NCBI RefSeq assembly: GCF_017873175.1 | Contig: NZ_JAGGJW010000016.1 | Coordinates: 62,001 to 126,000 of the forward strand | Direction: 5' to 3' | DNA length: 64,000 bases | Source: Neorhizobium petrolearium | GTDB lineage: Bacteria; Pseudomonadota; Alphaproteobacteria; Rhizobiales; Rhizobiaceae | Shown: positions 8,694 to 19,802 of the stretch, in pieces | Numbering within the stretch: position 1 is the first letter of the stretch | Layout: each line of letters starts with the position of its first letter | Notes under the pieces: generated by a model | What the model was told of the DNA's origin: nothing | Seen by the model: only the letters and a program-made list of their open reading frames with translations | Database searches by the model: none | Position numbers and translations under genes: made by a program

Positions 8694-9695
8694 GTGACAA
8701 GGCGCGAGACAGTTCAGCAACCGGTGGGAGAGGAGAGCAGCCGTGCGCTGTGGTTCGAGGAGCCGGGTCGCTGCGTACATCGCAAGGAACCGCTTCCGCC
8801 GAAACGCGAAGACGATGTCCTGATTCGCACGCTTTATAGCGGCATCAGCCGCGGCACTGAGTTGCTTATCTTCCGCGGACAGGTGCCGGAAAGCGAATAT
8901 CAGCGCATGCGCGCTCCGCACCAGGCTGGGCAGTTCCCCTTTCCCGTGAAATACGGTTATGCCGCCGTCGGCGTCATCGAGGAAGGACCGGAGGCGGCCA
9001 TAGGCAGGCTGGTCTTCTGCTTGCACCCGCATCAGGACCGTTTTCGCGTGCCAGCCTCAGCGGTGCATACATTGCCGCAAAACCTTCCACCGCAGCGAGC
9101 GGTATTGGCTGCAAACATGGAAACAGCACTCAACATCATCTGGGATGGTGGCATTCAGCCAGGTGATCGGGTGGCGGTCTTTGGCGCTGGCGTGGTCGGA
9201 CTTCTGGTCGCCTGGATCGCCTCGCGGATCGCCGGCACGGAAGTCATGATTTCCGACATCGAGCCGGAACGCGCCGAGATTGCCCGGGCTCTCGGCCTTC
9301 ATTTCGTGCTGCCTGAGGCAATGCAGGATGATTGCGATGTCCTGATCAACGCCTCCGCGTCTTCCGCGGCCCTGGCAAAAGCGCTGAGCCATGCCGGCTT
9401 CGAAGCCCGTATAGTCGAAGCAAGCTGGTACGGTGAAAGACACGTCGAGCTTCCTCTCGGCAACGCCTTCCATGCCAAACGGCTCTCCATCGTCAGTTCC
9501 CAGGTTGGCGCATTGCCGCCCGGACGACGGGCTCGCTGGGATACGCACCGCCGCATGACAAAAGCACTTGAGCTTCTGGATGAAGACCGGCTCGACCACT
9601 TGATTTCAGGCGAGACCTCGTTCGAAACGATGGACCATGATTATCCCGGCATTATTGGCTCGTCTGCCACGCTCTGCCACCGCATCCGCTACTGA
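8694..9695 (+). CDS. MDR-superfamily dehydrogenase lacking the usual catalytic zinc ligands
   Basis: A 333-residue medium-chain dehydrogenase/reductase. The start is GTG 8694 after GAAAGG. The GroES-like domain carries SGISRGTE where zinc alcohol dehydrogenases have GICGTD, and KYGYAAVG in place of the GHE zinc motif, so the first two catalytic zinc ligands are missing. The Rossmann part has VFGAGVVG (near residue 163) and an acidic strand end, SDIEPER, which favours NAD. The SGIS-GTE form resembles the BchC-like and unclassified dehydrogenase branch. It opens a rightward set and is followed 11 bases later by the pterin-synthase-like gene, so a reductase or dehydrogenase step on the same intermediate is inferred. 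The substrate is unknown. Confidence 0.82.
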   Translation: MTRRETVQQPVGEESSRALWFEEPGRCVHRKEPLPPKREDDVLIRTLYSGISRGTELLIFRGQVPESEYQRMRAPHQAGQFPFPVKYGYAAVGVIEEGPEAAIGRLVFCLHPHQDRFRVPASAVHTLPQNLPPQRAVLAANMETALNIIWDGGIQPGDRVAVFGAGVVGLLVAWIASRIAGTEVMISDIEPERAEIARALGLHFVLPEAMQDDCDVLINASASSAALAKALSHAGFEARIVEASWYGERHVELPLGNAFHAKRLSIVSSQVGALPPGRRARWDTHRRMTKALELLDEDRLDHLISGETSFETMDHDYPGIIGSSATLCHRIRY

Positions 9696-9706
9696 GGGAA
9701 ATTTGC

Positions 9707-10105
9707 ATGTTCGCCATCGAAGTCCGCGATCACATCATGGTTGCGCATAGCCTCCCCCGACCGGTCTTCGGTCCCGCCCAGGGTCTGCATGGCGCGACAT
9801 TCACTGTGGATGCAGCTTTCTTTACCGACAATCTCGACGAGAACGGCCTTGCGGTCGATATCGGGCTTGCCACCGATGTGCTTAAGGAGGTGCTGGCGCC
9901 GTTGAACTACCAGAACCTTGATACACTGGATATTTTCGCTGGAAAGGTGACCACGACGGAATTCCTGGCGAAGCACATCTTCGATCGCATCGCCGAGGCG
10001 ATTGACAACGGCCGGCTTGGCGGGGGCGGTCAGCGCGTCCGCAAGCTTAGGATTATACTGAATGAATCCCACACCGCACGCGGCTGGTACGAGGCTGAGT
10101 TGTGA
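9707..10105 (+). CDS. 6-pyruvoyl-tetrahydropterin synthase / QueD-like T-fold protein with altered active site
   Basis: A 132-residue protein aligning by motif with QueD and PTPS. It has FAIEVRD...VAHSL at the start (H14 equals the first zinc histidine), LHGATF where the family has C-x3-HGH, NGLAVDIG where it has NGMVxDF, and NESHTARGWYE where the substrate-binding Glu sits (E120). Residues normally essential are changed: catalytic Cys is A24, the third zinc histidine is A30, and the catalytic LDH triplet is L66-N67-Y68. Only H14 and H28 of the zinc set remain. The fold and pterin-like binding are therefore likely, while canonical chemistry is not. The start codon of the next gene overlaps its stop (GTGA). 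Confidence 0.8.
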   Translation: MFAIEVRDHIMVAHSLPRPVFGPAQGLHGATFTVDAAFFTDNLDENGLAVDIGLATDVLKEVLAPLNYQNLDTLDIFAGKVTTTEFLAKHIFDRIAEAIDNGRLGGGGQRVRKLRIILNESHTARGWYEAEL

Positions 10106-11145
10106 GCCGTGATCTCATCTTCGCCTACCCGGGCGACATCGAAACACGCACCGGTGGTTATGGATATGATCGGCGCGTGATCGCCGCCCTTCGCGATATC
10201 GGCTGGAATGTCGAGCCGCTTTCTCTTGGCGAGGGGTTTCCGAACCCGAGCGCAACCCAGCTTGAAGCAGCCGATCGGATGCTTTGCGAGCTTCCTGAGA
10301 ACAGCCTTGTGCTGATCGATGGTTTGGCTTTCGGCGTCATGGACGAATGTGCCATCCGCCAGGCAAAGCGGCTCAAAATCATGGCGCTGGTGCATCATCC
10401 ACTGGCTCTGGAAACTGGGCTCGAACATAGGCAGCAAACGACCCTTGCCTCGTGCGAAAAAACCGCGCTGGCCCAGACCCGCGGGATAATCGTCACGTCG
10501 CATACCACCGCGGCCGAACTTTCTGCCAATTATGCGGTGCCGGCGGAGAAAATCACGGTCGCCATTCCCGGCATGGATCCCGCGCCTCTTTCAAAGGCTC
10601 GTGGCGAGCCGCCCCTGATCCTCAGTATCGGCACGCTGACCCCCCGGAAGGGCCACGACGTGCTGATTGCAGCGCTGGAAAAGCTGTCCGATCTTTCCTG
10701 GAACTGTCGCATTGTCGGCAGCAGGACGCTTGATCCCGACACCTCGGCTGCGCTGGAAAGGCAGATCATCCAATCGGGGCTTGGTGATCGGATTGAGTTC
10801 GCTGGTCAGATCGACGATCCACGCAACGAGTTTTCCAGGGCCGATATTTTCGCGCTGGCCAGCCGCTACGAGGGCTACGGCATGGTTTTTGCCGAAGCGC
10901 TTGCCCAAGGCCTGCCGATCGTCGGCTGCGCAGCGGGTGCCGTACCCGACGTCGTGCCGAGAAGCGCAGGCTTCCTTGTTCCTCCGGATGATCCCAAAGC
11001 ATTTGCTGCGGCTCTGCGCCGGCTGCTGGACGAACCGGAAACCCGAATCGCTATGGCGGACGCTGCGGCGACTGCCGGCGCCAAATTGCCCTCCTGGAGG
11101 GATACGGCCGCTATCATCTCCGACGTCCTGGAGGCCGCATCGTGA
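10102..11145 (+). CDS. GT4-family glycosyltransferase
   Basis: A 347-residue soluble glycosyltransferase of the GT-B fold. The C-terminal half shows ILSIGTLTPRKGHDVLI (residues 173-189), the GDRIEFAGQI strand, and the E-x7-E pair E257 and E265 in YEGYGMVFAE, followed by GLPIVG and a GFLVPPDDP end typical of family GT4. It would use a nucleotide sugar and retain the anomeric configuration. The GTG start at 10102 overlaps the stop of the T-fold gene by four bases and the next gene overlaps its own stop in the same way, so the three proteins are made in concert. The acceptor is unknown; the context suggests the product of the T-fold and dehydrogenase steps. Confidence 0.88.
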   Translation: MSRDLIFAYPGDIETRTGGYGYDRRVIAALRDIGWNVEPLSLGEGFPNPSATQLEAADRMLCELPENSLVLIDGLAFGVMDECAIRQAKRLKIMALVHHPLALETGLEHRQQTTLASCEKTALAQTRGIIVTSHTTAAELSANYAVPAEKITVAIPGMDPAPLSKARGEPPLILSIGTLTPRKGHDVLIAALEKLSDLSWNCRIVGSRTLDPDTSAALERQIIQSGLGDRIEFAGQIDDPRNEFSRADIFALASRYEGYGMVFAEALAQGLPIVGCAAGAVPDVVPRSAGFLVPPDDPKAFAAALRRLLDEPETRIAMADAAATAGAKLPSWRDTAAIISDVLEAAS

Positions 11146-11927
11146 GTGGCTTCGACAAAAATTGGCTGGCACTTCGGGAACCGGTAGATGCCCGTTCGCG
11201 TGACAAGGCTTTGCTGGCCGCCGCAGCCGAAACCATCGAGAGCGCTCCTGGCAGCACCATCCTTGACGTCGGCTGCGGGACGGGCGCGACCTTCCGTGCA
11301 CTTGCGCCGAAAGTTGAGAGGAAAGTCCACTGGCGGCTGTTCGATAACGACAAGCGGCTGTTGGATGAAGCCCGCCGGCTTCATGGTAACGCGGTCGAGC
11401 TCATCCGCTGCGATCTCAACAATATCGAAGCACTGCCGTTGACGGATGCGAGACTGGTAACGGCATCGGCATTGTTCGACCTCTGTTCCGAGCAATTCAT
11501 CCGCCGGTTCGCCGAACGGATTTCCAGGACCGGTATCGGCCTTTACGCCGCACTGAACTACGACGGGGAAATGACTTGGTCGCAGCCGCATCCGCTGGAC
11601 CAGGCGATCGCAGGAAGTTTCAACGCGCATCAACTGAGTGACAAGGGTTTCGGCGTTTCGCTTGGGCCGGCCGCTTGGAAGACGCTGGTCGAATGCCTGA
11701 AGGAGAGGGGCTATACGCTGCAGGTTGCCTCGTCTCCATGGATCATGACGGCAGCCGATGCCGGTCTGCAGCGGTTATTTATCGATGGCGTTATCCGCGC
11801 GATCTATGAGTACGGCCAACTTGACGAGGCTGAAATCCGGGATTGGATCAAATTTCGGTATCGGATGATTGACCAGCCAGACAGCTTATGCCGTGTCGGT
11901 CACCAGGATATTCTCGCATCCCGGTGA
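11142..11927 (+). CDS. Class I SAM-dependent methyltransferase
   Basis: A 261-residue protein with motif I LDVGCGTG (residues 41-48), a motif II acidic residue in RLFDND, and motif III-like CDLNNIEALP. The rest is not recognisable beyond the fold, and the family (O-, N- or C-methylation) cannot be assigned. It starts with GTG at 11142, overlapping the glycosyltransferase stop (GTGA). Its last 42 bases (11886-11927) overlap the end of the convergent RibD-like gene on the other strand. It is the last gene of the rightward set, so a late tailoring methylation is inferred. Confidence 0.85.
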   Translation: MSGFDKNWLALREPVDARSRDKALLAAAAETIESAPGSTILDVGCGTGATFRALAPKVERKVHWRLFDNDKRLLDEARRLHGNAVELIRCDLNNIEALPLTDARLVTASALFDLCSEQFIRRFAERISRTGIGLYAALNYDGEMTWSQPHPLDQAIAGSFNAHQLSDKGFGVSLGPAAWKTLVECLKERGYTLQVASSPWIMTAADAGLQRLFIDGVIRAIYEYGQLDEAEIRDWIKFRYRMIDQPDSLCRVGHQDILASR

Positions 11928-12713
11928 GCCGCTCTGCTGCCGGACTTCGATCCGCAGATTGCAGTCGAAGAGGATATCTGTGCCGATATTGTAGACTTGG
12001 ATCTTCGGACGACGCGCCTCTGAAAGCCGGTCGATCGGCGGAAGCCGGATTCCGGTAGGCCCCGAACCGATGATGATCGGTGAAACCGACACATGCAGCC
12101 TGTCAACCAGTTCCGCGTCGATGAAACGGGAAATCGTCCTGGCGCCGCCTTCCACGAGCACTGTGGTCAGAGAGCGCTCGGTGAGCACGGCCAGGATATC
12201 GCGCGGCGAAAGCCCGCCATCGGCGCGGCGTGGCAGCCGGATGATTTCGTGCTTGCCGTTGCGGAGCGGCACGTCGTCCGCCTGCACGACGAGAGCGGGC
12301 ATGCCGCCGTCATGCAGCATTTTAGCGCGTTCGGGCATGCGGCCGTTGCAATCCACCACGACCCGAACCGGGCTTCTGCCGCGGACTGCGCGGACGGAAA
12401 GGCTCGGATTGTCGGCGACAACCGTCCCCACACCGACGATAACCGCATCCACCAGCGCACGGCAGCGGTGAAGATGAGCGATCCCGTCGGATCCCGAAAC
12501 ATTCTGGGCGTCACCCGCCGGGGTTGCGATGCGCCCGTCCAGCGACTGACCAACCTGAGCCAGCACAAACGGTCCATCACGTAGCGCGATCGGCTTGTAA
12601 AGCGTCAGACAGGAGATATCGACATCCGCGGAAGATCCGACCGGCCGAGACCAGTTTTCGCGAAGCGAAAGCAGATGCTGCCACAACTCGTCCGTCATTC
12701 TGACTGGTTGCAT
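11886..12713 (-). CDS. Stand-alone RibD C-terminal-type reductase
   Basis: A 275-residue protein of the RibD C-terminal/dihydrofolate-reductase-like fold. Motifs are AQVGQSLDGRIA (residues 52-63), DAVIVGVGTVVADNPSL (89-105), PVRVVVD, and the NADPH-site LVEGG. The deaminase domain of bifunctional RibD is absent. Start 12713 is chosen over an in-frame ATG at 12755 because GAGGTGGG lies four bases before it. Known relatives reduce ribosylamino-pyrimidines (riboflavin synthesis) or dihydropterins such as dihydromethanopterin. It faces the T-fold/GT/MT genes tail to tail, overlapping the methyltransferase by 42 bases, and probably works with them. A role in ordinary riboflavin synthesis is the alternative. 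Confidence 0.8.
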   Translation of the reverse strand: MQPVRMTDELWQHLLSLRENWSRPVGSSADVDISCLTLYKPIALRDGPFVLAQVGQSLDGRIATPAGDAQNVSGSDGIAHLHRCRALVDAVIVGVGTVVADNPSLSVRAVRGRSPVRVVVDCNGRMPERAKMLHDGGMPALVVQADDVPLRNGKHEIIRLPRRADGGLSPRDILAVLTERSLTTVLVEGGARTISRFIDAELVDRLHVSVSPIIIGSGPTGIRLPPIDRLSEARRPKIQVYNIGTDILFDCNLRIEVRQQSGSPGCENILVTDTA

Positions 12714-12942
12714 ATCCCACCTCGCTGTCCCGCCGGAAAATGGAAATGCGGGCACCCGTAAAAGGTTCCTCTCCGAAGGGAGATGTCATTGTAATACGCG
12801 CGCAGATTTCACCAGATCAACACTCCGTTAATGCGGCCACCATTGCAAATGCCTTGCGAATATCGGCAGCGGCAACGCCGACTATAACATCCGCTGGCGC
12901 CCGAATTGGACTTACGGCTTCTGGAGATGAAAGGAATGCTGA

Positions 12943-13032
12943 TGGCGGAGAGGGTGGGATTCGAACCCACGATACGGTTGCCCGTATGCCGCATTTCGAG
13001 TGCGGTGCTTTCGACCACTCAGCCACCTCTCC
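12943..13032 (-). tRNA. tRNA-Ser (anticodon CGA), CCA encoded
   Basis: Read on the minus strand, the acceptor arm is GGAGAGG (5' end at 13032) paired with CCTCTCC, followed by discriminator G and an encoded CCA ending at 12943. The anticodon stem CCGCA/TGCGG encloses loop CTCGAAA, giving anticodon CGA, which reads UCG. A long variable arm (ATACGGGCAACCGTAT) and a GGTTCGAATCC T-arm complete a 90-base serine tRNA. It stands alone between the RibD-like gene and the rplU leader. Confidence 0.97.
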
Positions 13033-13345
13033 GCTTAAAGATGTGACGCGTTGGTCAGCGCGGCGTTCTCATAGCGATGAAAGATGGAGCTGGCAAGGGG
13101 CGAATATCGAGACAAGCTAAGCTTTTACCTTGACAGTTTTTTGTCTGTCGCGTATCCCCGCACGCGATCAGGCGTGGAAAAGATTCCATGCCTCTTTGTT
13201 TGCATGACGCTTTGTTGCTGCCATGCGGATTTCACCGGCAGGCAAGTTCAAAAGATTTTCTCTTTCGAAACCCTGCCATAGACCGACTGACAAAAAGACG
13301 GCCGTCCCTTCGGACAGAGCCGGACCGAACATGAAAGGATAAAAA
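13033..13345 (+). ncRNA. 313-base gap: promoter plus structured 5' leader of rplU (candidate r-protein leader)
   Basis: No coding region is convincing here. After the TTGACA promoter, AGGCGTGGAA (13170-13179) pairs with TTCCATGCCT (13184-13193) around an AAGA loop, with one G-U pair, and is followed by CTTTGTTTG. GGCAGG (13237-13242) can pair with CCTGCC (13272-13277), enclosing an AT-rich loop. This looks like an attenuator or autoregulatory leader of the L21-L27 operon. No known leader family is recognised, so its function is inference. Confidence 0.4.
13130..13158 (+). promoter_or_regulatory. Candidate sigma-70 promoter for rplU-rpmA
   Basis: A perfect TTGACA (13130-13135) is followed after 17 bases by TATCCC (13153-13158), a weak -10 element. 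The next 190 bases to rplU contain no gene, which fits a promoter followed by a long leader. The prediction is by motif only. Confidence 0.45.
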
Positions 13346-13657
13346 ATGTTCGCAGTCATCAAGACCGGCGGTAAGCAGTATCGCGTGGCAGCCAACGACA
13401 TGCTGACCATCGAAAAGCTGGAAGCCGAAGCTGGTGCAGTAATCGAGTTCAACGAAGTCCTGGTCGTCGGCGAAGGCGCCGATGCCAAGATCGGCGCCCC
13501 ATTCGTCAAGGGTGCGACGGTCAAGGCAGAAGTGGTTGAGCATAACCGTGGCAAGAAGGTTCTTTCCTTCAAGAAGCGCCGCAGGCAGAATTCCAAGCGG
13601 ATTCGCGGCCATCGCCAGCATCACACGGTTGTCCGCATCACGGACATTCTCGGCTAA
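13346..13657 (+). CDS. rplU: 50S ribosomal protein L21 (bL21)
   Basis: A 103-residue protein opening [14 protein letters not shown], which is diagnostic of bL21, and containing the basic [16 protein letters not shown] segment that binds 23S rRNA. The length is normal. The start follows GAAAGGATAAAAA. It is immediately upstream of rpmA, the usual bacterial pair, and both sit behind a structured leader, so they are probably co-regulated with ribosome synthesis. L21 binds 23S rRNA domain I next to L20 in the large subunit. Confidence 0.98.
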   Translation: MFAVIKTGGKQYRVAANDMLTIEKLEAEAGAVIEFNEVLVVGEGADAKIGAPFVKGATVKAEVVEHNRGKKVLSFKKRRRQNSKRIRGHRQHHTVVRITDILG

Positions 13658-13687
13658 TCAGGGTTTCGAAGGTAAAGGAGAACACCA

Positions 13688-13957
13688 ATGGCACATAAGA
13701 AAGCTGGCGGTTCGTCGCGTAACGGTCGCGATTCCGAGTCCAAGCGCCTTGGCGTGAAGAAGTTCGGCGGCGAAGCCGTCATTCCGGGCAACATTATCGT
13801 GCGTCAGCGCGGCACGCAGTGGCATCCGGGCCAGAACGTTGGCCTCGGCAAGGACCACACGATCTTCGCACTCGCCGCCGGTAACGTGTCCTTCCGCACG
13901 AAGGCGAACGGCCGAGTATACGTGTCCGTCATGCCGAAAGCGGAAGCAGCGGAATAA
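13688..13957 (+). CDS. rpmA: 50S ribosomal protein L27 (bL27)
   Basis: An 89-residue protein beginning [18 protein letters not shown], the flexible N-terminal tail that reaches towards the peptidyl transferase centre. [20 protein letters not shown] is the conserved core. There is no firmicute-type N-terminal pre-sequence. The start follows AAGGAG. It is 30 bases after rplU and the pair ends at a strong terminator-like hairpin. Confidence 0.98.
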   Translation: MAHKKAGGSSRNGRDSESKRLGVKKFGGEAVIPGNIIVRQRGTQWHPGQNVGLGKDHTIFALAAGNVSFRTKANGRVYVSVMPKAEAAE

Positions 13958-14023
13958 GCCGGTAGCGCTCTAAAACAGCCGGCGTCTCATCGACCCGGCT
14001 GAAGCGCAAAGTTCAGTCAGAAG

Positions 14024-14064
14024 AAAAGGGAAGATGGGGCGCCACCCACCTTCCCTTTTTCTTT
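14024..14064 (+). terminator. Rho-independent terminator after rpmA
   Basis: AAAAGGGAAG (14024-14033) pairs perfectly with CTTCCCTTTT (14050-14059), with further GGG/CCC pairing inside, and a T-rich run TTTTTCTTT follows. It separates the ribosomal protein pair from the GNAT genes, whose ribosome-binding site begins only a few bases later. Confidence 0.85.
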
Positions 14065-14087
14065 AACCTCAGAGAGGAGACTGAACC

Positions 14088-14731
14088 ATGCAAGGCGAAT
14101 TACTGAGGGCGCGCCAATCCCGGCCGCCAGAGGAACGGCCCAAGGAACCGCTAAGACCCGAACGGTCGAGGAGCGATTGCCCCGTCTTACTGTCGCAGAG
14201 ACTGGTTCTCCGCGCGCCCCATGAAGAAGACATCGACGCCCTTGCCCATCTCGCCAACAATGCGAATATCGCGACCATGGTGTCGCGTATGCCGCATCCC
14301 TACACGGCAAAAGACGCAGCCGATTTCGTACGACGTGCGAAAGCCGGCGAGATTGGCAAGTGCGTCTACGCCATCACGCGAGGCGACAACGGCGCCTTCC
14401 TCGGTTGTTGCGCGCTGGAGCCCCACCAGGACGAGCGAACGTTGGAGATCGGCTACTGGCTGGGCGAACCCCATTGGAACAGGGGTTACGCCACCGAAGC
14501 CGCGCATGTGCTGATCGACATGGCCTTCCGCACGCGCAACCACATCGATTACATTGATGCGCGTTGCCGGGTGACCAACATCCCGTCGAAGCGGGTGATC
14601 CAGAAATGCGGCTTCCAGTTCCAGGGCACCGGCATGATCGATTGCATGGCGCTCGGCGGCATGGTCGCAGTCGAATGGTTCCGGCTCGACCGCAAGACCT
14701 GGATGTCCTTGAGAAGCTGGGGAGAACTGAG

Positions 14732-14735
<4 letters not shown>
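14088..14735 (+). CDS. GNAT-family N-acetyltransferase (RimJ/RimL type), first of a tandem pair
   Basis: A 215-residue protein. The first 30 residues are a charged, proline-rich extension. After it comes the RimJ/RimL-type GNAT domain, starting LLSQRLVLRAPHEEDID and containing the acetyl-CoA region IGYWLGEPHWNRGYATEAA (residues about 123-141), then NIPSKRVIQKCGF. RimL-type enzymes acetylate the N-terminus of ribosomal proteins or small amines. The gene lies between L27 and obgE, but specificity cannot be read from the sequence. The start at 14088 follows GAGAGGAGA. It overlaps the second GNAT gene by four bases (ATGA). Confidence 0.88.
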
Positions 14736-17702
<2,967 letters not shown>

Positions 17703-17710
<8 letters not shown>

Positions 17711-18986
17711 TAAAGTTGCAAACGCGGCCGACGTCGCCGCCATCATGGACGAGATCGGCCGCAATGCCAAAGCGGCGGCCAGAGAGCTTGCCACGGCCTC
17801 GACCGAAGCCAAAAACAAGGCGCTGAATACCATGGCGGATGCCATCCTTGCCGCAAGGGACAAAATCCTCGCCGCCAATGCCATCGACCTGAGACAAGTC
17901 GAAGGCAAGGGATTGCTTCCTTCCTTCATCGACCGGCTGACGCTGACTGAAAAAGGCATTGCTGGCATGGCCAGCGCCTTGCGAGAGATTGCCGAGTTCA
18001 AGGACCCGGTCGGCGAAGTGATCGCCGCCTGGGATCGGCCGAACGGTCTCCATATCGAGCGGGTGCGCACACCACTTGGTGTCATCGGCGTGATCTACGA
18101 GAGCCGCCCTAACGTCACGGCCGATGCAGGTGCGCTTTGCCTCAAGGCCGGCAATGCGGTAATCCTGCGCGGCGGCTCCGATTCCGCCCATTCATCGAAG
18201 GCGATCCATGATTGCCTCGTGGCCGGCCTCAAAGCTGCCGAACTTCCCGAACACGCGATCCAGATCGTCCCGACGACCGATCGCGCGGCGGTTGGTGCCA
18301 TGCTGTCGGGCCTCAACGGTGCCATCGACGTCATCGTCCCGCGCGGCGGCAAAAGCCTCGTCGCCCGCGTACAGAACGAAGCACGTGTACCGGTCTTTGC
18401 CCATCTCGAAGGCCTCTGCCATATCTATGTCGATGCTTCCGCCGATCTCGAAATGGCGAAGAAGATCGTCGTCAACGCCAAGATGCGCCGTACCGGCGTC
18501 TGCGGCGCGGCCGAAACGCTGCTCATCGACAGCGCCGCGATCGGCACGCACCTGATGCCGATACTCGAAGCGCTGACGGAAGCCGGCTGCGAAATCCACG
18601 CCTCTGCCGCGGTGCTGAAGGTCTTTCCCGGTTTCAAGCCGGCGACCGAGGAAGACTGGCGCACCGAATATCTCGACGCGGTGATCTCGGTCGCAATCGT
18701 CGACGGCATTTCCGGGGCGATCCGCCACATCAACACCTATTCCTCCAACCATACAGAGGCGGTGATCGCCGAAGATCTGGAAGTCGTGGCCCGCTTCTTC
18801 AACGAAATCGATTCCGCGATCCTGCTGCACAATGCCTCGACCCAGTTCGCAGATGGCGGCGAGTTCGGCATGGGCGGCGAGATCGGCATCTCGACCGGCA
18901 AGATGCATGCCCGTGGACCGGTCGGCGTGGAGCAGCTGACGTCCTTCAAATATCTGGTGCGCGGCACCGGCCAGATCCGGCCCTGA
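17703..18986 (+). CDS. proA: Gamma-glutamyl phosphate reductase
   Basis: A 427-residue NADPH-dependent enzyme of the aldehyde dehydrogenase superfamily, converting glutamyl-5-phosphate to glutamate semialdehyde. Family stretches include [28 protein letters not shown], and [14 protein letters not shown] with the catalytic cysteine. Length is normal. It starts within the last codons of proB, consistent with the need to channel labile glutamyl phosphate between the two enzymes. nadD begins six bases after its stop. Confidence 0.97.
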
Positions 18987-18992
18987 TTCCAC

Positions 18993-19625
18993 GTGAGGCA
19001 GGAAACGATCGATCCACGCTATCTCGACATGCCGCATGTGGAGCGCGGCATGTCCGTCGGTCTGTTCGGTGGTTCCTTCAACCCGCCGCATGAGGGACAT
19101 CTGCTGGTCGCCGAGATCGCGCTCCGCCGTCTCGGGCTCGATCAGCTGTGGTGGATGGTTACGCCCGGCAATCCGCTGAAGAGCCGTTCCGAACTTGCAT
19201 CGCTGACGGACCGCCTCGCCATGAGCGAGAAGCTGATCCATGATCCGCGCATCAAGATCACTGCTTTCGAAAAGACGCTCGGCGGTTCATATACGGCCGA
19301 CACGCTGGCCTCCGTAAAAGCCAGGAAGCCTCATGTGCATTTCGTCTGGGTCATGGGCGCCGATAGCCTGAAGACCTTCCATCTCTGGCAGAAATGGCAG
19401 GAGATCGCTTTCACCTTCCCGATCGCCGTCATCGATCGCCCCGGTTCGACGCTTTCCTTCCTGTCGTCGAAAATGGCCCGTACCTTCGACTATGCCCGCG
19501 TCGATGAGGATGATGCCGGTACGCTGTGGAAGCGCAAAGCCCCTGCCTGGACTTTCATCCACGGACCTCGCTCGGCATTGAGCTCCACTGCAATCCGCGC
19601 TGTCGACGGACAGAAATCCGGCTAG
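18993..19625 (+). CDS. nadD: Nicotinate-nucleotide adenylyltransferase
   Basis: A 210-residue enzyme that joins ATP and nicotinate mononucleotide to make deamido-NAD. The nucleotidyltransferase motif GLFGGSFNPPHEGH (HxGH form) is at residues 23-36, and the ISSTxxR-type end appears as LSSTAIR. The start shown is GTG 18993, six bases after proA; ATG 19029 or 19050 in the same frame would give lengths nearer to many homologues. In this chromosome type nadD sits between proA and rsfS, as here. Confidence 0.93.
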   Translation: MRQETIDPRYLDMPHVERGMSVGLFGGSFNPPHEGHLLVAEIALRRLGLDQLWWMVTPGNPLKSRSELASLTDRLAMSEKLIHDPRIKITAFEKTLGGSYTADTLASVKARKPHVHFVWVMGADSLKTFHLWQKWQEIAFTFPIAVIDRPGSTLSFLSSKMARTFDYARVDEDDAGTLWKRKAPAWTFIHGPRSALSSTAIRAVDGQKSG

Positions 19626-19802
19626 GGACAGGCCAGCCAGCCTTCGAATGACGCAATCATGAAGATTTTACCCGACGCGATCACCTTTTCGGCCTCTCTC
19701 TTGAAAGATTAATCATTCGATGCCACCTTTCTCAAAGCGACCGAGTCTTAAATCGGATTCGCGGAAAGTGCATGTTGCTGTTACCGGAAGAAAGGACAGA
19801 CC

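Noticed and set aside
12943-13032. Serine tRNA as an integration site for a mobile element
   Set aside because: No integrase gene, repeated tRNA end or composition break is present on either side; the neighbours are core chromosomal genes.
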